The position numbers and the translations under genes were made by a program. The notes under the pieces were generated by a model. That model searched no databases, had not been told where the DNA came from, and was given only the letters and a program-made list of their open reading frames with translations. A DNA stretch of 64,000 nucleotides, taken from NCBI GenBank assembly GCA_024138025.1, contig JAMXBD010001209.1, positions 1-64,000 of the forward strand. The letters run 5' to 3'. Below are positions 34,561 through 48,382 of this stretch, piece by piece (position 1 is the stretch's first letter; every line of letters starts with the position of its first letter). This stretch comes from Combretum micranthum. Lineage: Eukaryota > Streptophyta > Magnoliopsida > Myrtales > Combretaceae.

Positions 34561-37500
34561 GACAGAAGCAAGAAAGGGCATACAAGAAAGAAGCAAAATG
34601 AATGTATCATTATAAATTATAGATTAAAAGTTACTATTTCATGAAAATATTTTACAAGGATGGCACCATACCATTTCCTAATTTCTAAGTACAGATAAAA
34701 TAAATATGGATAGTTGCAGTAGTCCAAACCAAACATTATATATTTTACATGTATGGTGAGATTGTTGTAACTGGTCGATTACATGCAACTTGTGTGTCAA
34801 TCAAACCAAGAAAAGTCTTGAACTGACAACACATGTATAAATATCATAGAGAGATGTGTAGGAGGAGGAACAAACATACCCAATTTCTCAAGCATACGAG
34901 TGTGACAGAATATCAAATCAAGTAGATTTGATTGTTCTTGAATCGTTTTTTGTTTTAATAGATTATTTGACCTTTCTTGGAGATATTTCAACAAAGTTTC
35001 TATATTATTCCCAATTTTAGTAAAATGTAGAATGTGTCCAAATGAGAAGAAACCCTCCTGTTTTTAGATGTTGGAGGCTGATGTTAGTCAATGGTTGAAT
35101 TCTGAATGAATGGTCAAGATTAAGTTTTGTATATCACTATTAGATACTCCCAAGATCCAACGAATGATATTGGAGTCTTCCTTTCTTAAATAGTGGGATG
35201 GGCTTGGAATTGAGCTTTAGAATAGCCTAAGGGCTTTTATTATATAAGAAGTCCAATATTCTCTTTAGTATAGCTCATATTTGATATAAAAGGACTTATG
35301 GCTTGTTTCAATCTATATAAGTCATAGTTTAGTGAAATAAAGTCCAAATGAATCCAAATAATATTTTTAAATCTACTTTTCAGAAAAGAAGACTAAATAA
35401 GGCCATGAGGGAAAAAAAAAAAAAATCAATCCAATGATCTCTATTCCAAGCCTACCAAGCTAGATTACCCTACGACATCTCTATGAACCTGATCTCCTAA
35501 GCTCTATCACTAGCTCAAAAGATCGGTCCACGGCATTAAATTAGGCGAAGAGCTCAATTACTGAAATGTCACTTTACATTACTTACAATATATTAGGTCT
35601 ATTTGTTTTATCTTATTATGGTCATTTTGTCATCTTATTTTTATCATTTTCAAACAACATTTATCGAGAATAGATACAAATTAAAAATAGATATTTTTAC
35701 CATAAGCAAATCAAACAGATCAAATACAAATAAAATTCAAATAAAATATATATGCAGATTGTATACTGATAAGATATATATAAAAATCAAACAATCTAAA
35801 CATAACTTTAACATATAAAGGACAAACTTATTAACTTTATATATATATATATATATATATCCTTAATTTTGCTTGTAGGGTAAATAAACATTTTTTTATA
35901 TGCATAGTATTATTAAATGTCTAGCTTCTATAAACTTAAACGCATATCTACACTTTAATCTATATCCTTATTTTACATCACTCGAAAATATAATGTCATT
36001 ATCCTCAATTTAATAAATAATCATAATATGTATAATATAATTACATATTTGACCCCACGATTCAACGAAACTATTTGTAGATCATTAGTTGGACCAAGGT
36101 AGAGAATGAACAATCATTTTTGGAGATCTCTTAAGTGAAAAAGAAAATTATACATATTAATACAATGCATATATAGAAGAGTGTTGGAAAAATATCATTA
36201 ATATGTTAACAGCAAGAAAAGATATATGTATATATATAAATCATCATATGTGTTGATTGTGGAAAGGTCAAGACCCACTCGACCCACTATCACCTATACA
36301 CGCACTAAAGAGCCCAAGAAGAGCCCAAAAGAACATTATAACCCAAATCAACAAGAGCTCATGATTGGCTACACCTCAAGGTCACACCACGACGAAGGGT
36401 AACCGAGCTCGTTGCTACCTCAATTATGAAGATAGCTCAAGTGCTCAACCTCAAAACCTGACTCCCGATGACCTCCATGAATCCTCATCTCGACTTTTTG
36501 AGCTTAAGTGAATATCCTTCTTATTGATCTATGGAGAAAACATCCACGGACTAACTTAATATCGAGTGGCTGTGCCGAACAACCCTCGATGCACCTCTGA
36601 CTACTCTTTTGTGTTTGCAAAGAGCCACTCTCAATCACAGAATCAACCCATGCAACCATACGACTAAACATTATTAATATTAATATTTATCATTAATAAA
36701 TTTATCCATTAACGTTGCATTTGGTTTACTATAATGAAATGGTATTTCGCATCTATTAAGGAATATCTATTCCATAACATATCAAATAAACGGAGAATTT
36801 TTATTTAATTTTTTATTGAAGAAATGATTATGTACAACAAAAATTAAATTTTGCTTTAAAAATATATCTAATAATAAAATAAAAAAATTTACTATTTTTT
36901 TTAAACTTTATCCTATATCGATAAACCAATCATTTAAAAGGTTTTTGACTTGGTGGCGGTCAACATAAAACATTGAAATAGTCATGTCAAGATTATTCTT
37001 ACGCCGCCACAAGTACGTTTCAAAGTTGTATACGTCACAACGAATAACACAGAACGAAGTTACGAAAACGATCCCGACTCTATCACAGCCATTTTGTTTC
37101 TTTTAAGAAAAAAACAACTTTTTACATGATGAGGTCAGTTGGTAACTTTGAAATCGCGAGGATACGATCGGTGAATGATTAATCCAACGGGGCAGGCCTT
37201 ATCCAGTTTTTTTATCTTATTCCTATTTTGGAACCTATCACTGGTATCTTATACTTGCCTAGTGCTTATCCTAGACACGTGTTAGCTCATGAGACGTTCT
37301 TACGGTTTCGAAATCAATCCAAAACGAAATCATATCAATTTCTGATTGGTTAGCTTTTTTTTAATATTTTTTAAATTTTTAATAAATTATTTATTAAAAA
37401 TATATACAGATAAAAAAAATTAATAATTTTTATAAAAAAATCAAATATATTAAATATAAATAAAATATAAATATAAAAATACTACATTTACACATATCAT

Positions 37501-40500
37501 TTTAATATAGATAAAATAGATCATCCAAACAGACAAATGAGTCAAACTAAAATTGGAATCAAAATCGAACGGTTCCGAATAATAAAATCAAGGACTAAAA
37601 CTGAAACCTAAGAGATAGTTTCAATCCCGTCCTCTAGAATCGCCGATATACGGTTAGCAACTTTGAAATCAGGATGATCTCCTTATCCAATTTTTTCTCT
37701 TGTTCCTATTTTAGGATTATATGGTATGGTTCGATTCTAAATTGGGAACCAAACCAGAACTATCATCAGTGGTTTTAAAATTAAAACCAAATTAGTTGGC
37801 TGGTTCCAAAATGTGGTTAAGGAACAGCTAATTTTCTGGTTCCTAGGTAGTTCAACAACCTAGAACTTGGTCGAATCAGCGATTTCAATCAGTTCCATTA
37901 ATTTTTTTAAAATTATATAAAATATATAATTATTAATGTTTACATTAATGGTAAAATTTATTACTTATTTACAATATTTAATATGTTATTATCAATAACG
38001 TAAATAAATAATAACTTAAATCATATATAATTTAGTTTATACAAACTTCTTCTAAAAGAAAAATTTATTTCCTCAATAACGCGAGATTATTTTTTGTATT
38101 GTAGTTTTCTTCCTATCCTTTAGAGTATTTTGCAATCTTATACTACTAATTACAATTGATATTGGTTGTATTTGTATATAAAGAAATGTGTATTCTAAAT
38201 GAATTTTTAAAAATTTTGGTTAAATAATTTAACACTTTTAAACCAAATAATTAATTATTTTGAGTTTAAAATTTATTTTATTAAAAACTAAAATTCATTT
38301 ATTTTTTATTTTTATTTTTAAAAAAGTAGTTTCGAGGATCCAAAACCAAAACCGAAAACCACTGGTTTTATATTATCGAACAGATACCATGAGAGATAGT
38401 TCCAGTTTCTCATTTTCAAAATCCAAAACTGAAAATTTAGGTTTCCATTCGATTCGATTCTGAAACCGTGCCATCATTTATTTGGAACCTTATCGATTGT
38501 AGCTCATACTGCCTAGTGCCTATGCAGGTGTTAGGTCACAAGACATCCTCACGGTTTCGAAATCAATCCAAAATGAAATCAGATCCATTATTGATTCCCA
38601 GCGGTAGGCGACGAGACTACATTGGCACAGTCTCTAAAGGATTCAAATTGAAATCGAAATCGTAATCAGAATCCAACGATTCCTAAATAAAAAAAAATCA
38701 AGGACTTAAACTAAGACCCGAGAGATAGTGAGCCAAATAAGGTGTTTGTTGAGAAAATTTACACAAAAAAAAAAGATAATAATAAACCATGTAAATATTG
38801 ATATTTTAAATGAACCTTATGAAATGTTAATATATCACTTTACTTAATTTAGTAAAAGTTTATTACTATTTTTATCTACTCGAAATATTGAAACCTTATT
38901 TACAAAACATTAATATACTACTTGACTTAATTTAGTAAATGTTTATCAATATTTTTAACTACTCAAAATATTAATACTTTGAATGAACTTACTATTAAAT
39001 ATTAGTCACTCCTAGTATACTTTCCCATAATTGAGCCTAAAAGCATTAAAATCTCTCATTCCTTTTCTTCAAGAATTGTTTAGGATGTATAATTATTTAT
39101 ATACAAATACATATAATTTAATTGTTATCCTAGGAATGTGAGATTAGAAAATACTTTAGAGGCTAAATATAAAGTCATAAGATAAAAGTAGTCCCACATT
39201 CTTAAGGGAAAGATTTTGCTTTTAGTAGAAGTATCGATAAACCAAACTTGATATACTTGTAAGGTATATTTATTTGTTTTATCGTTAATAATATATTAAA
39301 TATATGAATAAGTAATTAATTTTTATTATTTTCATAATATATATGAATGTTTTTTCTGCCATTTACAATGTGCGACGGGGGAACCCAACTCAGTTCATTG
39401 GACATAGGAGTCCAATGTAAACGCCCCTCCCTCTTTCTAGATATATTATTTATATATATATTGGAATAAGCTAGAACAGCCAGTTTACTTGATTTCTAGT
39501 AGCTAATCACTTACTAATGGTATTGTAATCTAGTGACATTTCTTATAATCTCTTAAATGAAAGATAGCAGGTTTAAATCTCTCATTTCCTATTGTAATGA
39601 AAAAAAAATGCAAATAACCACCTTAAATAAACACCAATGGTGGGTTTCCATTTGTACCCATCCTATACTTACGAGTACTGTGGAATGTGTTTAAAATATA
39701 TTAAATATATATTAATTAAATAAAATAATAAACCAAGTTAAAAAAATAAATAAAGAAAATCATTTAAGAAAAGTAAATCCAGCCCGCACAAAACTATTAG
39801 ATGGCAAAATTCTACTTTCTACAGAATGAATACGGGTTGCAACCCACCACCACTAGGATTAGGACACCAATATCATACATTTTTCACCACATCATTTATT
39901 TAATAAGCCAAAAAGTGCCTCAAACCAAAGCCTAATGCTTAACTGTTTCCGCTTCCGCAAGCTATGATCTTTCGTACTTTTTCAATAATAATATGAGCCG
40001 GATGCAATGGTTTTCTTACATAGCCTCACCTACAGTAGTTAAGGAATCATAACCTACCAATATGATTTACCACTTCTGATCTCTATGTAGCGAATGGATT
40101 CAAAAATGCTCTCTTTAGCTAATTAATTTGCTTGTGAAATACTTGTATAATAAAATTTATCTCAAAGCAGTCCTATATATGAATAACCTTACTTTTTGAG
40201 GTCATACAAGATAAGAGGGGTTTTTAAAACTTTTTAGGGTCTTTTGTTAAGGATCTTAAAAAGTAATATTCTTCGCGTTCTTTTATGTTTATTTTAATTT
40301 ATTAAGTGTATTATGTAAAAATATATAAGATATACAAAATCTAATAAGATAGGAAGAATCTCATGTAAAAAACTTTATGAATAAAATAGTGAGAGTTTTC
40401 TTTTAAAAAAAAAAGTCCTTAAAATGTTGATGTTGCATTTTAAAGATCTCTTTAGAGGTTCTAGGAATGTGGTAACTTCTAGGAAGATAATCATTTTGGC

Positions 40501-40744
40501 TATAATCAATTATAATATAACTAAAAATGAGATATTTCGCAGCCTCATAACCAAGCTAACCTAGCTATATACACAACTGGCTTAGAAAAGTTCATAGATG
40601 TTTGCAATATTTGCTTCATCCGTTGCCGATTGAAGAAATCACAAAAGGAGAATGAAAATAGAGATATATATGGCGCTGCATTAATCCAATCCTTTAACAA
40701 CATAAACAATAGCAAAGAACAATTTTGAAGAGCTTTTTATCTAG
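34561..40744. other. Intergenic stretch with transposon debris
   Basis: No gene seen in 6.2 kb. Between 37130 and 38700 related pieces recur: 'cggtttcgaaatcaatccaaaa.gaaatca' at about 37302 and 38551, 'ctgcctagtgc.tat' at about 37254 and 38508, and many GGAACC/GGTTCC-type words. This suggests one decayed repetitive element with long related ends. (TA)n runs occur near 35840. A GC-richer block at 36260-36660 has no identifiable content. Confidence 0.45.
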
Positions 40745-41144
40745 ACCTAATATCTGAGAAGCTTCCAAAGATTTGCAGATTTTGGATGATAAGTCTATTA
40801 TCAAACTCCTCTTATGAATATATTTCGTAGATACTTGTTATGCCTTTAGGATACACTTTCCTCCAAAGGTTTTATTGGTATTTAATAATCCAACATTACC
40901 AGCCAAATTCATCATCATGCCAATGTATGAATTCTTCACCTTCATCAACATCCTCAAAGGAGAAGCAAGGATCTTCCATCTTAGCTTTGGAATTATTCTG
41001 ATTCTCCAAGACCTCCTTGAACTGTCGATTTCTCTTCCTAGACTGGTCACTTGCATCCCCGGCACTGCCGTGTAGGCGTTGGTAATTTCGCCTCCTCCAA
41101 TATTTCTTCATCCCACCACCAATTGATCTCATAATCACATCCAT
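40745..41144 (-). pseudogene. Broken copy 2 of the small basic protein gene
   Basis: Starts at an ATG at 41144 (MDVIMRSIGGGMKKYWRRR), clearly parallel to the intact copy 3. The frame is lost near 41055 by a net 11-base deletion relative to copy 3, where RLHGSAG should continue into MQVTSLGRE. The second frame carries SRRSWRIRIIPKLRWKI and NTNKTFGGK, then meets a TAA at 40838-40840. Beyond it, homology continues to the gene end (QVSTKY ... KSLEASQ). Frameshift plus stop make it non-functional, though it is less decayed than copy 1. Confidence 0.8.
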
Positions 41145-41600
41145 TGTATCGTTTCAAACTGAACAAAAGAGGATAAGGTTGAAATTTGATGGATAGTTGT
41201 AGCATGAAGTGAAGTGTGTGTGTGTGTATGGGTAGGTGAAAAGAGCATGTTGCATTATAGTAGAAAGTGTCATTTTGTGGTATTTAAACTTATTAATCCA
41301 GGTCAACAATGCTGGTCCAGTTTATACATTTCATATTTAACTGTTTCATACTTATGGGTATTGTAGGGAAAATTGTTGATTTAATACACTTGAGCCGACC
41401 ATTGGATTAGGCGTCGATCTCCCTGACCTATCTTGATCCTCTAAGAACAACAATTTTTCATTAGCTTGATAGGCTAGCCTCCTAACTTACTTGTGCGGTA
41501 GGGTAGAAGCCGTGCGGTTTGATCCTGTTTGTCCCCCAAACCAAAACGCACAAAAAATAACTGTTTAAGTTTTTTAATTTTTATCAAATCTAACTATATG
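41145..41600. other. Upstream flank of copy 2, with (GT)n
   Basis: Aligns with the upstream flanks of copies 1 and 3. It has a short (GT)n near 41216 and the conserved 'aaaagagcatgttgcattatag' block. The rest, to 41600, has no recognisable feature. Confidence 0.45.
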
Positions 41601-42176
41601 GTTCGCTATTTTTCAGAACCAAAAAAAAAAAAAATCGGTAGAGTTTAAAATATGGTTTGAACCATTTATTATTACTAAAAAAATTAACATAGCAATCCTT
41701 CCCATTAATTAACATTGCTTTTCAAATTTGAAATTGTTTTGTACTCCTAGTAGTAGTTTGTTCTACTACTACTACTACTGGGTTCACTATTTTTCAAAAC
41801 TTATAAAAAATTGGTCTGATATAGTTCAGAACACGTTCAAACCATTTATTATAACTTATTACTAAAAAGTTAACATAACAATCCTTCCTACTAATTAAAA
41901 TTGCTTTTCAAATTTGAAATTGTTTTGCAATCCTTCCTACTAATTAAAATTGCTTTTCAAATTTGAAATTGTTTTGCACTCGTAGTGGTAGTTAGATCTA
42001 CTACAACTACACAGTTCGCTATTTTTCAAAACTTAAAAAAGAAATTCGGTATAATTCGAAACATGATTCGAACCATTTATTATAACTGATTACTACAAAA
42101 AATTAACATAGCAATACCTCTTATTAATTAACATTGCTTTTCAAATTTGAAATGGTTTTATACTCCTAGTAGTAGC
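41601..42176. repeat. Tandem repeat, three units of about 165-230 bp
   Basis: Units start GTTC(G/A)CTATTTTTCA at 41601, 41782 and 42014 and end with a 'actcctagtagtag'-type stretch. The middle unit has an extra internal 49-bp duplication (41879-41927 and 41928-41976, 'caatccttcctactaatt...'). AT-rich and non-coding. Confidence 0.85.
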
Positions 42177-43152
42177 AAGTCTAATACTTTTTTTGTTTTA
42201 TAAATACAATGAAGGAAGAAAAAAGTTTAATTAAGGAGTTAGAACGAAAGAAAAGTAATATAATAGGAGAGACCATGAAGAAGTCTAGCGTTAAAGGAGG
42301 CAGGATATTACCATTTATGCCCTGCTTTCACCATTCCAAAGTCTCTCATAACTTAAAGTTAAAAGAGGATATCATTTGGTGCCATTCCTCAAATTGATTT
42401 GAATAAGAGAATGATTTCAATTGAATTCCAATATGCGAGAACGGATGAGATTTATTATTGCATTCGTACTTTCCCATTTCGAGTTGTTGTTGTTGTTATT
42501 ATTATTTTTGTTTTTATTTGCCACCATTCCTCAATTTATATGAATTCTATTTTAGTATGAGAAATATTAAAAAAATGTCATAGTGTATCAAAGATTATTT
42601 GACGAATTACATATAAAGTTAGCTAAATACAGACATTATCGAAAACTTTTGTACGGTTCAGTTAGTAGACAAATAATTTTTATTATATAATTTTTTAAAT
42701 GACTAACATATCAACTAAAAAATAAAAAAGAAATTGATTTTTGATAAATTAACTGGTAAGCTATTGCTAACATTTACTAAAACTAAAATATAGATGATAG
42801 AATACAATTAAAATAAAAGTACTGAAAAAAATGCAAAGCATATATATGATGAACATTAGTTTTGCCATGATTCTAAAATGAAACCAAATTTAAAAATAAA
42901 AACTAAATTGCAAACCTTAAAAATTGAGACAATAAATCACCGAAATCTCAAAGTACAAGCATATACAATTGTGAAAACCGGCATAAAAAGTACATTTTTG
43001 CTTCTTCTTAGGTTTCCGGTTGAAGAACGTGCAGAACAGAAGGAGAATTAAAAAGAAAAAAGGCTGCATGGCGGCGCCAATTTCCCATCTCCTTAAGAAC
43101 AAAAATCAATAGAAACAATAAAAGAATTCTTTCGAAAAGCCCTCAGGTCATG
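42177..43152. other. Stretch downstream of copy 3, no gene called
   Basis: AT-rich. About 43010-43150 matches the 3' flank of copy 2 (40620-40745: 'ccg.ttgaagaa', 'aaaggagaat', 'atggcg'), so the duplication included 3' flanking DNA. ORFs 42209-42397 and 42917-43102 have no recognisable domain. Confidence 0.45.
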
Positions 43153-43578
43153 TTACTCCTCTCTATCTGGGACTAACACCTGAGAACCCTTGAGCGATTT
43201 GTAGATTTCAATTATAAGTCTAGTTTCGAATTCTTCTTGTGAATATTTAGCAGATACTTGTCGTGCCTTCGGAATGCGCTTTTCTCCAAAGGTTTTGTTG
43301 GTATTTAGAAATCCAACATTACCAGCCAAATTCGTCATCATGTTGACGTACGCGTTCTTCAGCTTGATCACCATCTTTAAGGGAGAGGCAATGATTTTCC
43401 ATCTTAGCCTTGGAATTATTCTGATTCTCCAAGACCTCCTTGGACTGCTACTACCTCCTCCTAATCTTGTCACTTGCAACCTCTTCCGATCGGCCGCACC
43501 GTCGTATAGGCGTTGGTATTTTCTCCTCCTCCAGTGTCTCTTCAACCCACCACCAATAGGTCTTGTAAACAAATCCAT
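43153..43578 (-). CDS. Small basic plant protein of unknown function (141 aa), intact copy 3
   Basis: Single-exon ORF from an ATG at 43578 to a stop at 43153-43155. The protein is strongly basic and has no signal peptide or clear membrane segment. Visible blocks: an N-terminal RHWRRRKYQRL (residues 14-24), a core RRSWRIRIIPRLRWKI (47-62), SPLKMVIKLKNAYVNMM (65-81), and a C-terminal EEFETRLIIEIYKSL (115-129). The pattern of a WRI+I core, a +L+.AYVNMM helix and a terminal IIEIYKSL resembles a family of small uncharacterised plant proteins, but I cannot name a member with certainty. No catalytic motif is seen. Two broken paralogues in the same orientation at 26.5 and 40.7 kb, with matching flanks, mark a local gene duplication. 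The three copies share all blocks, which supports real coding rather than chance. Confidence 0.75.
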   Translation of the reverse strand: MDLFTRPIGGGLKRHWRRRKYQRLYDGAADRKRLQVTRLGGGSSSPRRSWRIRIIPRLRWKIIASPLKMVIKLKNAYVNMMTNLAGNVGFLNTNKTFGEKRIPKARQVSAKYSQEEFETRLIIEIYKSLKGSQVLVPDREE

Positions 43579-43659
43579 ATGATTAATTCAAACTGAAAAA
43601 TAAAGAATCAGGTAGAAATTTGGTGGATAGATTTAGCATGAAATTTGAAGTGTACATAT

Positions 43660-43692
43660 ACATAACGTACATATATATATATACATATAAAA
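43660..43692 (-). promoter_or_regulatory. Candidate TATA region of copy 3
   Basis: On the minus strand CCTTTTATATGTATATATATATATG lies about 85-115 bases before the ATG, a plausible TATA box with a short leader. It is an AT microsatellite, so exact use is uncertain. Confidence 0.35.
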
Positions 43693-46600
43693 GGGTAGGC
43701 GGATGTGTAGATTCGTGGAATCCAAGCTTATGGAGCCAAGTCAATAATGCCAGTTACATTTAAATATATCATATTTGACTAGTGCGCATATCGTAAGGGA
43801 CAATTGTTATACTTTATAGATGTCATTGTTTCACGAAAATATTTATAATATAAGGGGAGTATGCCTGCTTTATCAGCTTTTGTTATAATATTATAATTTC
43901 ATGATAGTTAAGATTTAAATTCTTTTTATATACATTCTCTCATTATATACTTTAAAGATTGCAAGTATAATAAATCAATTATCCATTTTCCATAAGTACG
44001 TCCTCTAGTTTCACTTCTAGATAAATATAAATCCACTATATGTGCATCATTCAACCTCTATCCTATATTTAAACTTAGTGCATGTATAAACTATTTATTC
44101 TGGTCTACTTTCATATTTGAATGGTTGTCCTTAATTTAAATTATTTATAAGTATGATTTCTAATCTATTATGTTAGGTTTGTTTCACGTATGGAGAAATA
44201 ACCCGAAATAGAATAGTGATTCAAGGTTTAATCTTCACTCACATGTTTGATGTGTTCTTAGAAGTTGGAGCAGCAATTTTTAGGAATCAATAACTCCAAC
44301 TTAGAGAGGAAATTGGATCTCATCCTTGAAGTCCATTTCATCCTAATTAATTATTACTATTATTATTACCTTTTAATCATTTTATACATTTATTATTCAA
44401 ATTTATTTTTAAGGATATTTTTTACAAATATCATATCAATTCTATTTCATCATATATTTGAATAGAATTATAATCTCATCATATCATTCCATTCCATTTC
44501 ATTCCTCCACCTCCAATCCATCCAATCCCATCAGAAACAGTTCATGTATACCCAGTGTGACATTGTAATATATATATATATAAAAATAAATTGCAAGAAT
44601 CTTTTTCTTAATTTAACTTTCTAGTTTGATTTATTAAAATGCAATTTAATTGGTATCCTTCTTTTCCCTTATAATTAAAAAAAAAAAAAGAAAAGAAACA
44701 CTACCCCTTTGAAAATAGTTCTTAAAAATAAATACATTAACTGTTTTACTTTTTTATAGTCCTTTTAGGAAAAAAAGTTATTTTAAAAATAAAAAAGAAA
44801 AAGCGAAAAAATAAAACCTTCGAATAACATGCCTTTACTTACCCTTCTTAGCACAACCAAACTTATTATTTTCATATATAAATATATATTAAATAAACCC
44901 ACGTTTTTTTATTAACATTTAAACAAGCATACGCCTCTCCAGATTAATATTTTTCTGTTTCATAAATGATCATAATTTTAATTCGTATGTCATAACGTCA
45001 TGTTTGACCGCGAGTTCCGCCAATTTTTTCGTACATAAATCTTTACTTGGACCAAAGTAGAGATTAGATGATGCCTCTCTCTTTTACACGTATGAGCAGT
45101 ACAGGAGATGCCCATGGTCTACCTAAAATAACATCAAATGTCAACATTCAATATTTTCTCGCAACAAGCATTGATACTTTCAAACTTGTATACGTCACAA
45201 AAGATGCATGCAAGCAACACGATTTTGACCATATGATATTCTTGTTTATTTGTCGTTTTCAAGGATCTAGAACACTGTTGAGGTCATTTCATATGTTCAT
45301 ATGTAAGAGCAAAATTCTTAGGCCTTCTTACTGTACCATTAAATTTATTATAAAAACTTAATAAAAAAATATTAACGATTTCAACCGTAATTAAAATAAG
45401 TTTGAATCCTTTTATAAACAACTTGTTCAATACTTATTATTGTTTTTTTATAGATAAAATTAAGACAATTATAAAGAAATGTCATGGACCCAAAGACATT
45501 TTGAGGGGATTCAATGGCTGAATTGTCAATCAACCCATGAGACAAAATTTGTTTAAACCCTTGTATTATATATGTTTAACTCTTTTACTTTTAAAATCGA
45601 GTACGTAGAACCGTAAAGAAAAATGCGTTTGAATTTGTATATAATGGATCGATTTTTTCTCTTGATTTTATAACCTCTTTTTGAGTTTTTTTTTTTTTTT
45701 TTTTTGTAAATACTTTACTTAAGCACAAACAAATAAATTAAGATATAAATCACATTTTCAAATATTGGATGGTTTAACAACACAATTTTAAAAATAAATA
45801 ACTAGACTAAGCGTGCATAAAAGTAGATACATATACTATTCACCTTATTCTTTTTTTGAAAAGTAAAAGCTAGTATTATTTGAAACACATCCTAATAACT
45901 TTTCTTATCTCTGTAAGTTATACATGACCAATAATGAATGTCAACGGTGCAAACTTCAAGCTATTCTTAATTGAGTGTCATCATTCAAAATACAAAATTG
46001 GGAAATCATTTCACCATATCCGCATCGGAATTAGATACCCGAACGGAAAAGCAAAGAGCCTCCGGGTTGGCAAGCAGGAGTCATTGACCTCAAACGTCAG
46101 TTTGAATGATCTGTTTTTTATCTCATATCAATATCTAGTTTGTTTAGTTAGTTTATGAGTAAAAATATCTAATTTTCATCGGTATTTATTTTTGATAAAT
46201 AATTTATTTGAAAATGATAAAAAGTTTAAGTCAAAACGATAAAAGGATGAAAAAACAAATGGAACCTAAGTTCCAAAGATTTCATCACACCCTCTTTACC
46301 TTGCTGAAGTGCAAGTTGATGCGCAGCTTTAGTGGGAGAATTTATTTGAATAAGTTGCTGATTGACGATTTCATCAAAAGTAAAATATCTCATATCTGTC
46401 ATATTATGGTTTTACTTTTCGATTGTCATGTAGATCTAGAAACTTAAAATGGAATATGAGATATCTTCATCTTAATGAGAACTGTTAAATTGTTAACTTT
46501 TAGAAACTTGAATGGGAAAACAAACTAGAGTTGTTTAAGGTTGTTGATTCAAAGATCGAAATTTTTAACAGTTTTGATATGACATTCATTTCTGTTTATG

Positions 46601-48377
46601 GATTTAGAGGAAAATTGGATTAGCAATCAGAGGTTGTCGGATGAAAGATTGGATTTTACTAAGAAAATTTGGAGAGAGAACATCCCAAAATAAGCTAAGT
46701 CAAACATCACAAAGACCTTAAACCGGTCCAGGTAAGAGACGACAGTTGGAGACATGGTCGACCCAAGACTAGCCGGTTGATTGCCCTCGACTGACCAACG
46801 TTTCAACCTCTGATCTCGGTTAACAAAATTTGTTGGGATTAACCTATAGATACCCTTATTAACCGAATAAAGAGAAAATTTAAGAGGTAGATTTAAAATT
46901 CAATCCAACTATAAAATTGTGATTCAAGGAAAATAAATATTTCCGTGGTTAGTTTTTTATTCAAATGAATTATATTATATTAGGATGCGTGCTACTATTA
47001 CTTAAAGAGTTTGTGTAGACACCCGTATGTAATACTATTACTTGTTGCTTGTGCTTGTCAAATTTAGAATTTGATTGATTAATTTCTTATTGGGTGTAAT
47101 GATATTATTCTATGAGTGTTGTTGTAATTCGTGTTTGAGCATTGCATAATGAAAGTAACTTAGGAGAATCATTGAAACCATTACAACTATGTTGGAAATC
47201 AGTTTTGTTAAATGTAGGCATAGGTATAAGCCGGATCAAATAAACCGTTGATCTTGTCCAAACCATTACCGGTCGGTGATGATCTGTGGTCTGCTTCGGC
47301 CGTACGGTCATGACCCGCCAACCAACCCGTTGGCCCAGAAGGTCAAGTAGGGAGTCAAAATAAAAAATAAAAATAAAAAAAAGAATAAATATTTAAACTC
47401 ATTTTAATGTGAATAGATAATATTTATTATAAAATTGTCCTTTTTTTAGTTTGCCTTTTTAGCCCAAGTGTGTGTAGTCTATAGTAACTTTCCTATTCAA
47501 GTGAGCTTTTTTTAATAAACTTTGTTTATTTTGCACAAGGTTGTAATTTAAAATTCTCCATATGTTTATTGTATGATGATCTAATTATGTATTTTTTTTT
47601 ATCAATTTAGTTAAAAAAAGTTTACAAAAAATTAAAAAATATATATTCACGGCTCAAGGACCATGAACCGACCCTGAACTGTTCAGCCCAATCCTTCATG
47701 GTCACAAGCCGGTTTCGGTCCAACTATGCCCTGAACCGTGACCTGGCAATTCTGGGCCAGTTCAATCTGGCGCCGATGACTAGTTAAATGCAGTGCGCCC
47801 ACTGTTTCCTTCTTAATATCTACAAACCCTACATTGTAATTTCAAAACTGGCATCACGAGCGTTATTCTAATATGAACTCCGTATTTTATAATACCATGC
47901 TGGCTACGATGTTACTTTATAGTGCAAAACCATTGGGAGGCAGGCGTTTTGCAAGCTTGTCGGTTTTGGTTTTGGCATTGGTTGCAATTCAATAACGAGT
48001 ATTTCTATGATCTGTTAATGGATTTATTCATTTTGAGGCTTCAAACTCATTCATTTTGAGACTTCATGCTCGCATTTTGGTCAAAGATTTTAAAAAATAG
48101 TTTTGTAGTTTGGTTCCAACAAATTTAAGTCTCCAGTTTCAGTACGAACATCGATTATGATTAAAGTTGAATATACATCCAAATTATGATTGTTTATTGA
48201 TTTGATCAATCATTACATTAGTTATTTAAGTTGCATGTAATGTGAAATTATGTTAGTCATGATGGGATACTATAATTACATGGGTTACAACATTCAGGTT
48301 GGTGGTGAAAGATGTGGTAGTCATGCCAGTGACGATGATCCAATTGCTTATTTTAAATAAAGATTTATTCTTATGTA
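43693..48377. other. Intergenic stretch, no gene called
   Basis: About 4.7 kb of AT-rich DNA. At 44170-44560 a segment ending in 'attccattccatttcattcc' may be a MITE, but its ends are unclear. At about 47215-47790 two GC-richer ends ('ataagccggatcaaataaaccg' and 'gggccagttcaatctggcgccgatgac') may be weak inverted termini of a hAT-like element; not certain. ORFs 45068-45361, 45934-46158 and 46208-46447 have no recognisable motif. Confidence 0.4.
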
Positions 48378-48382
48378 GTTTC
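48378..48382. repeat. Target-site duplication GTTTC (left)
   Basis: GTTTC precedes the TG at 48383 and recurs at 49112-49116. Confidence 0.88.

Noticed and set aside
36260..36660. GC-richer block that could be a short LTR or gene exon
   Set aside because: No open frame, no LTR ends with target duplication and no recognisable motif.
42917..43102. 61-codon ORF with a hydrophobic stretch next to gene copy 3
   Set aside because: The equivalent place downstream of copy 2 is not open, so there is no support for a gene.
47215..47790. Possible hAT element with GC-rich ends
   Set aside because: The inverted ends match only weakly and no 8-bp duplication is visible; left as unassigned.
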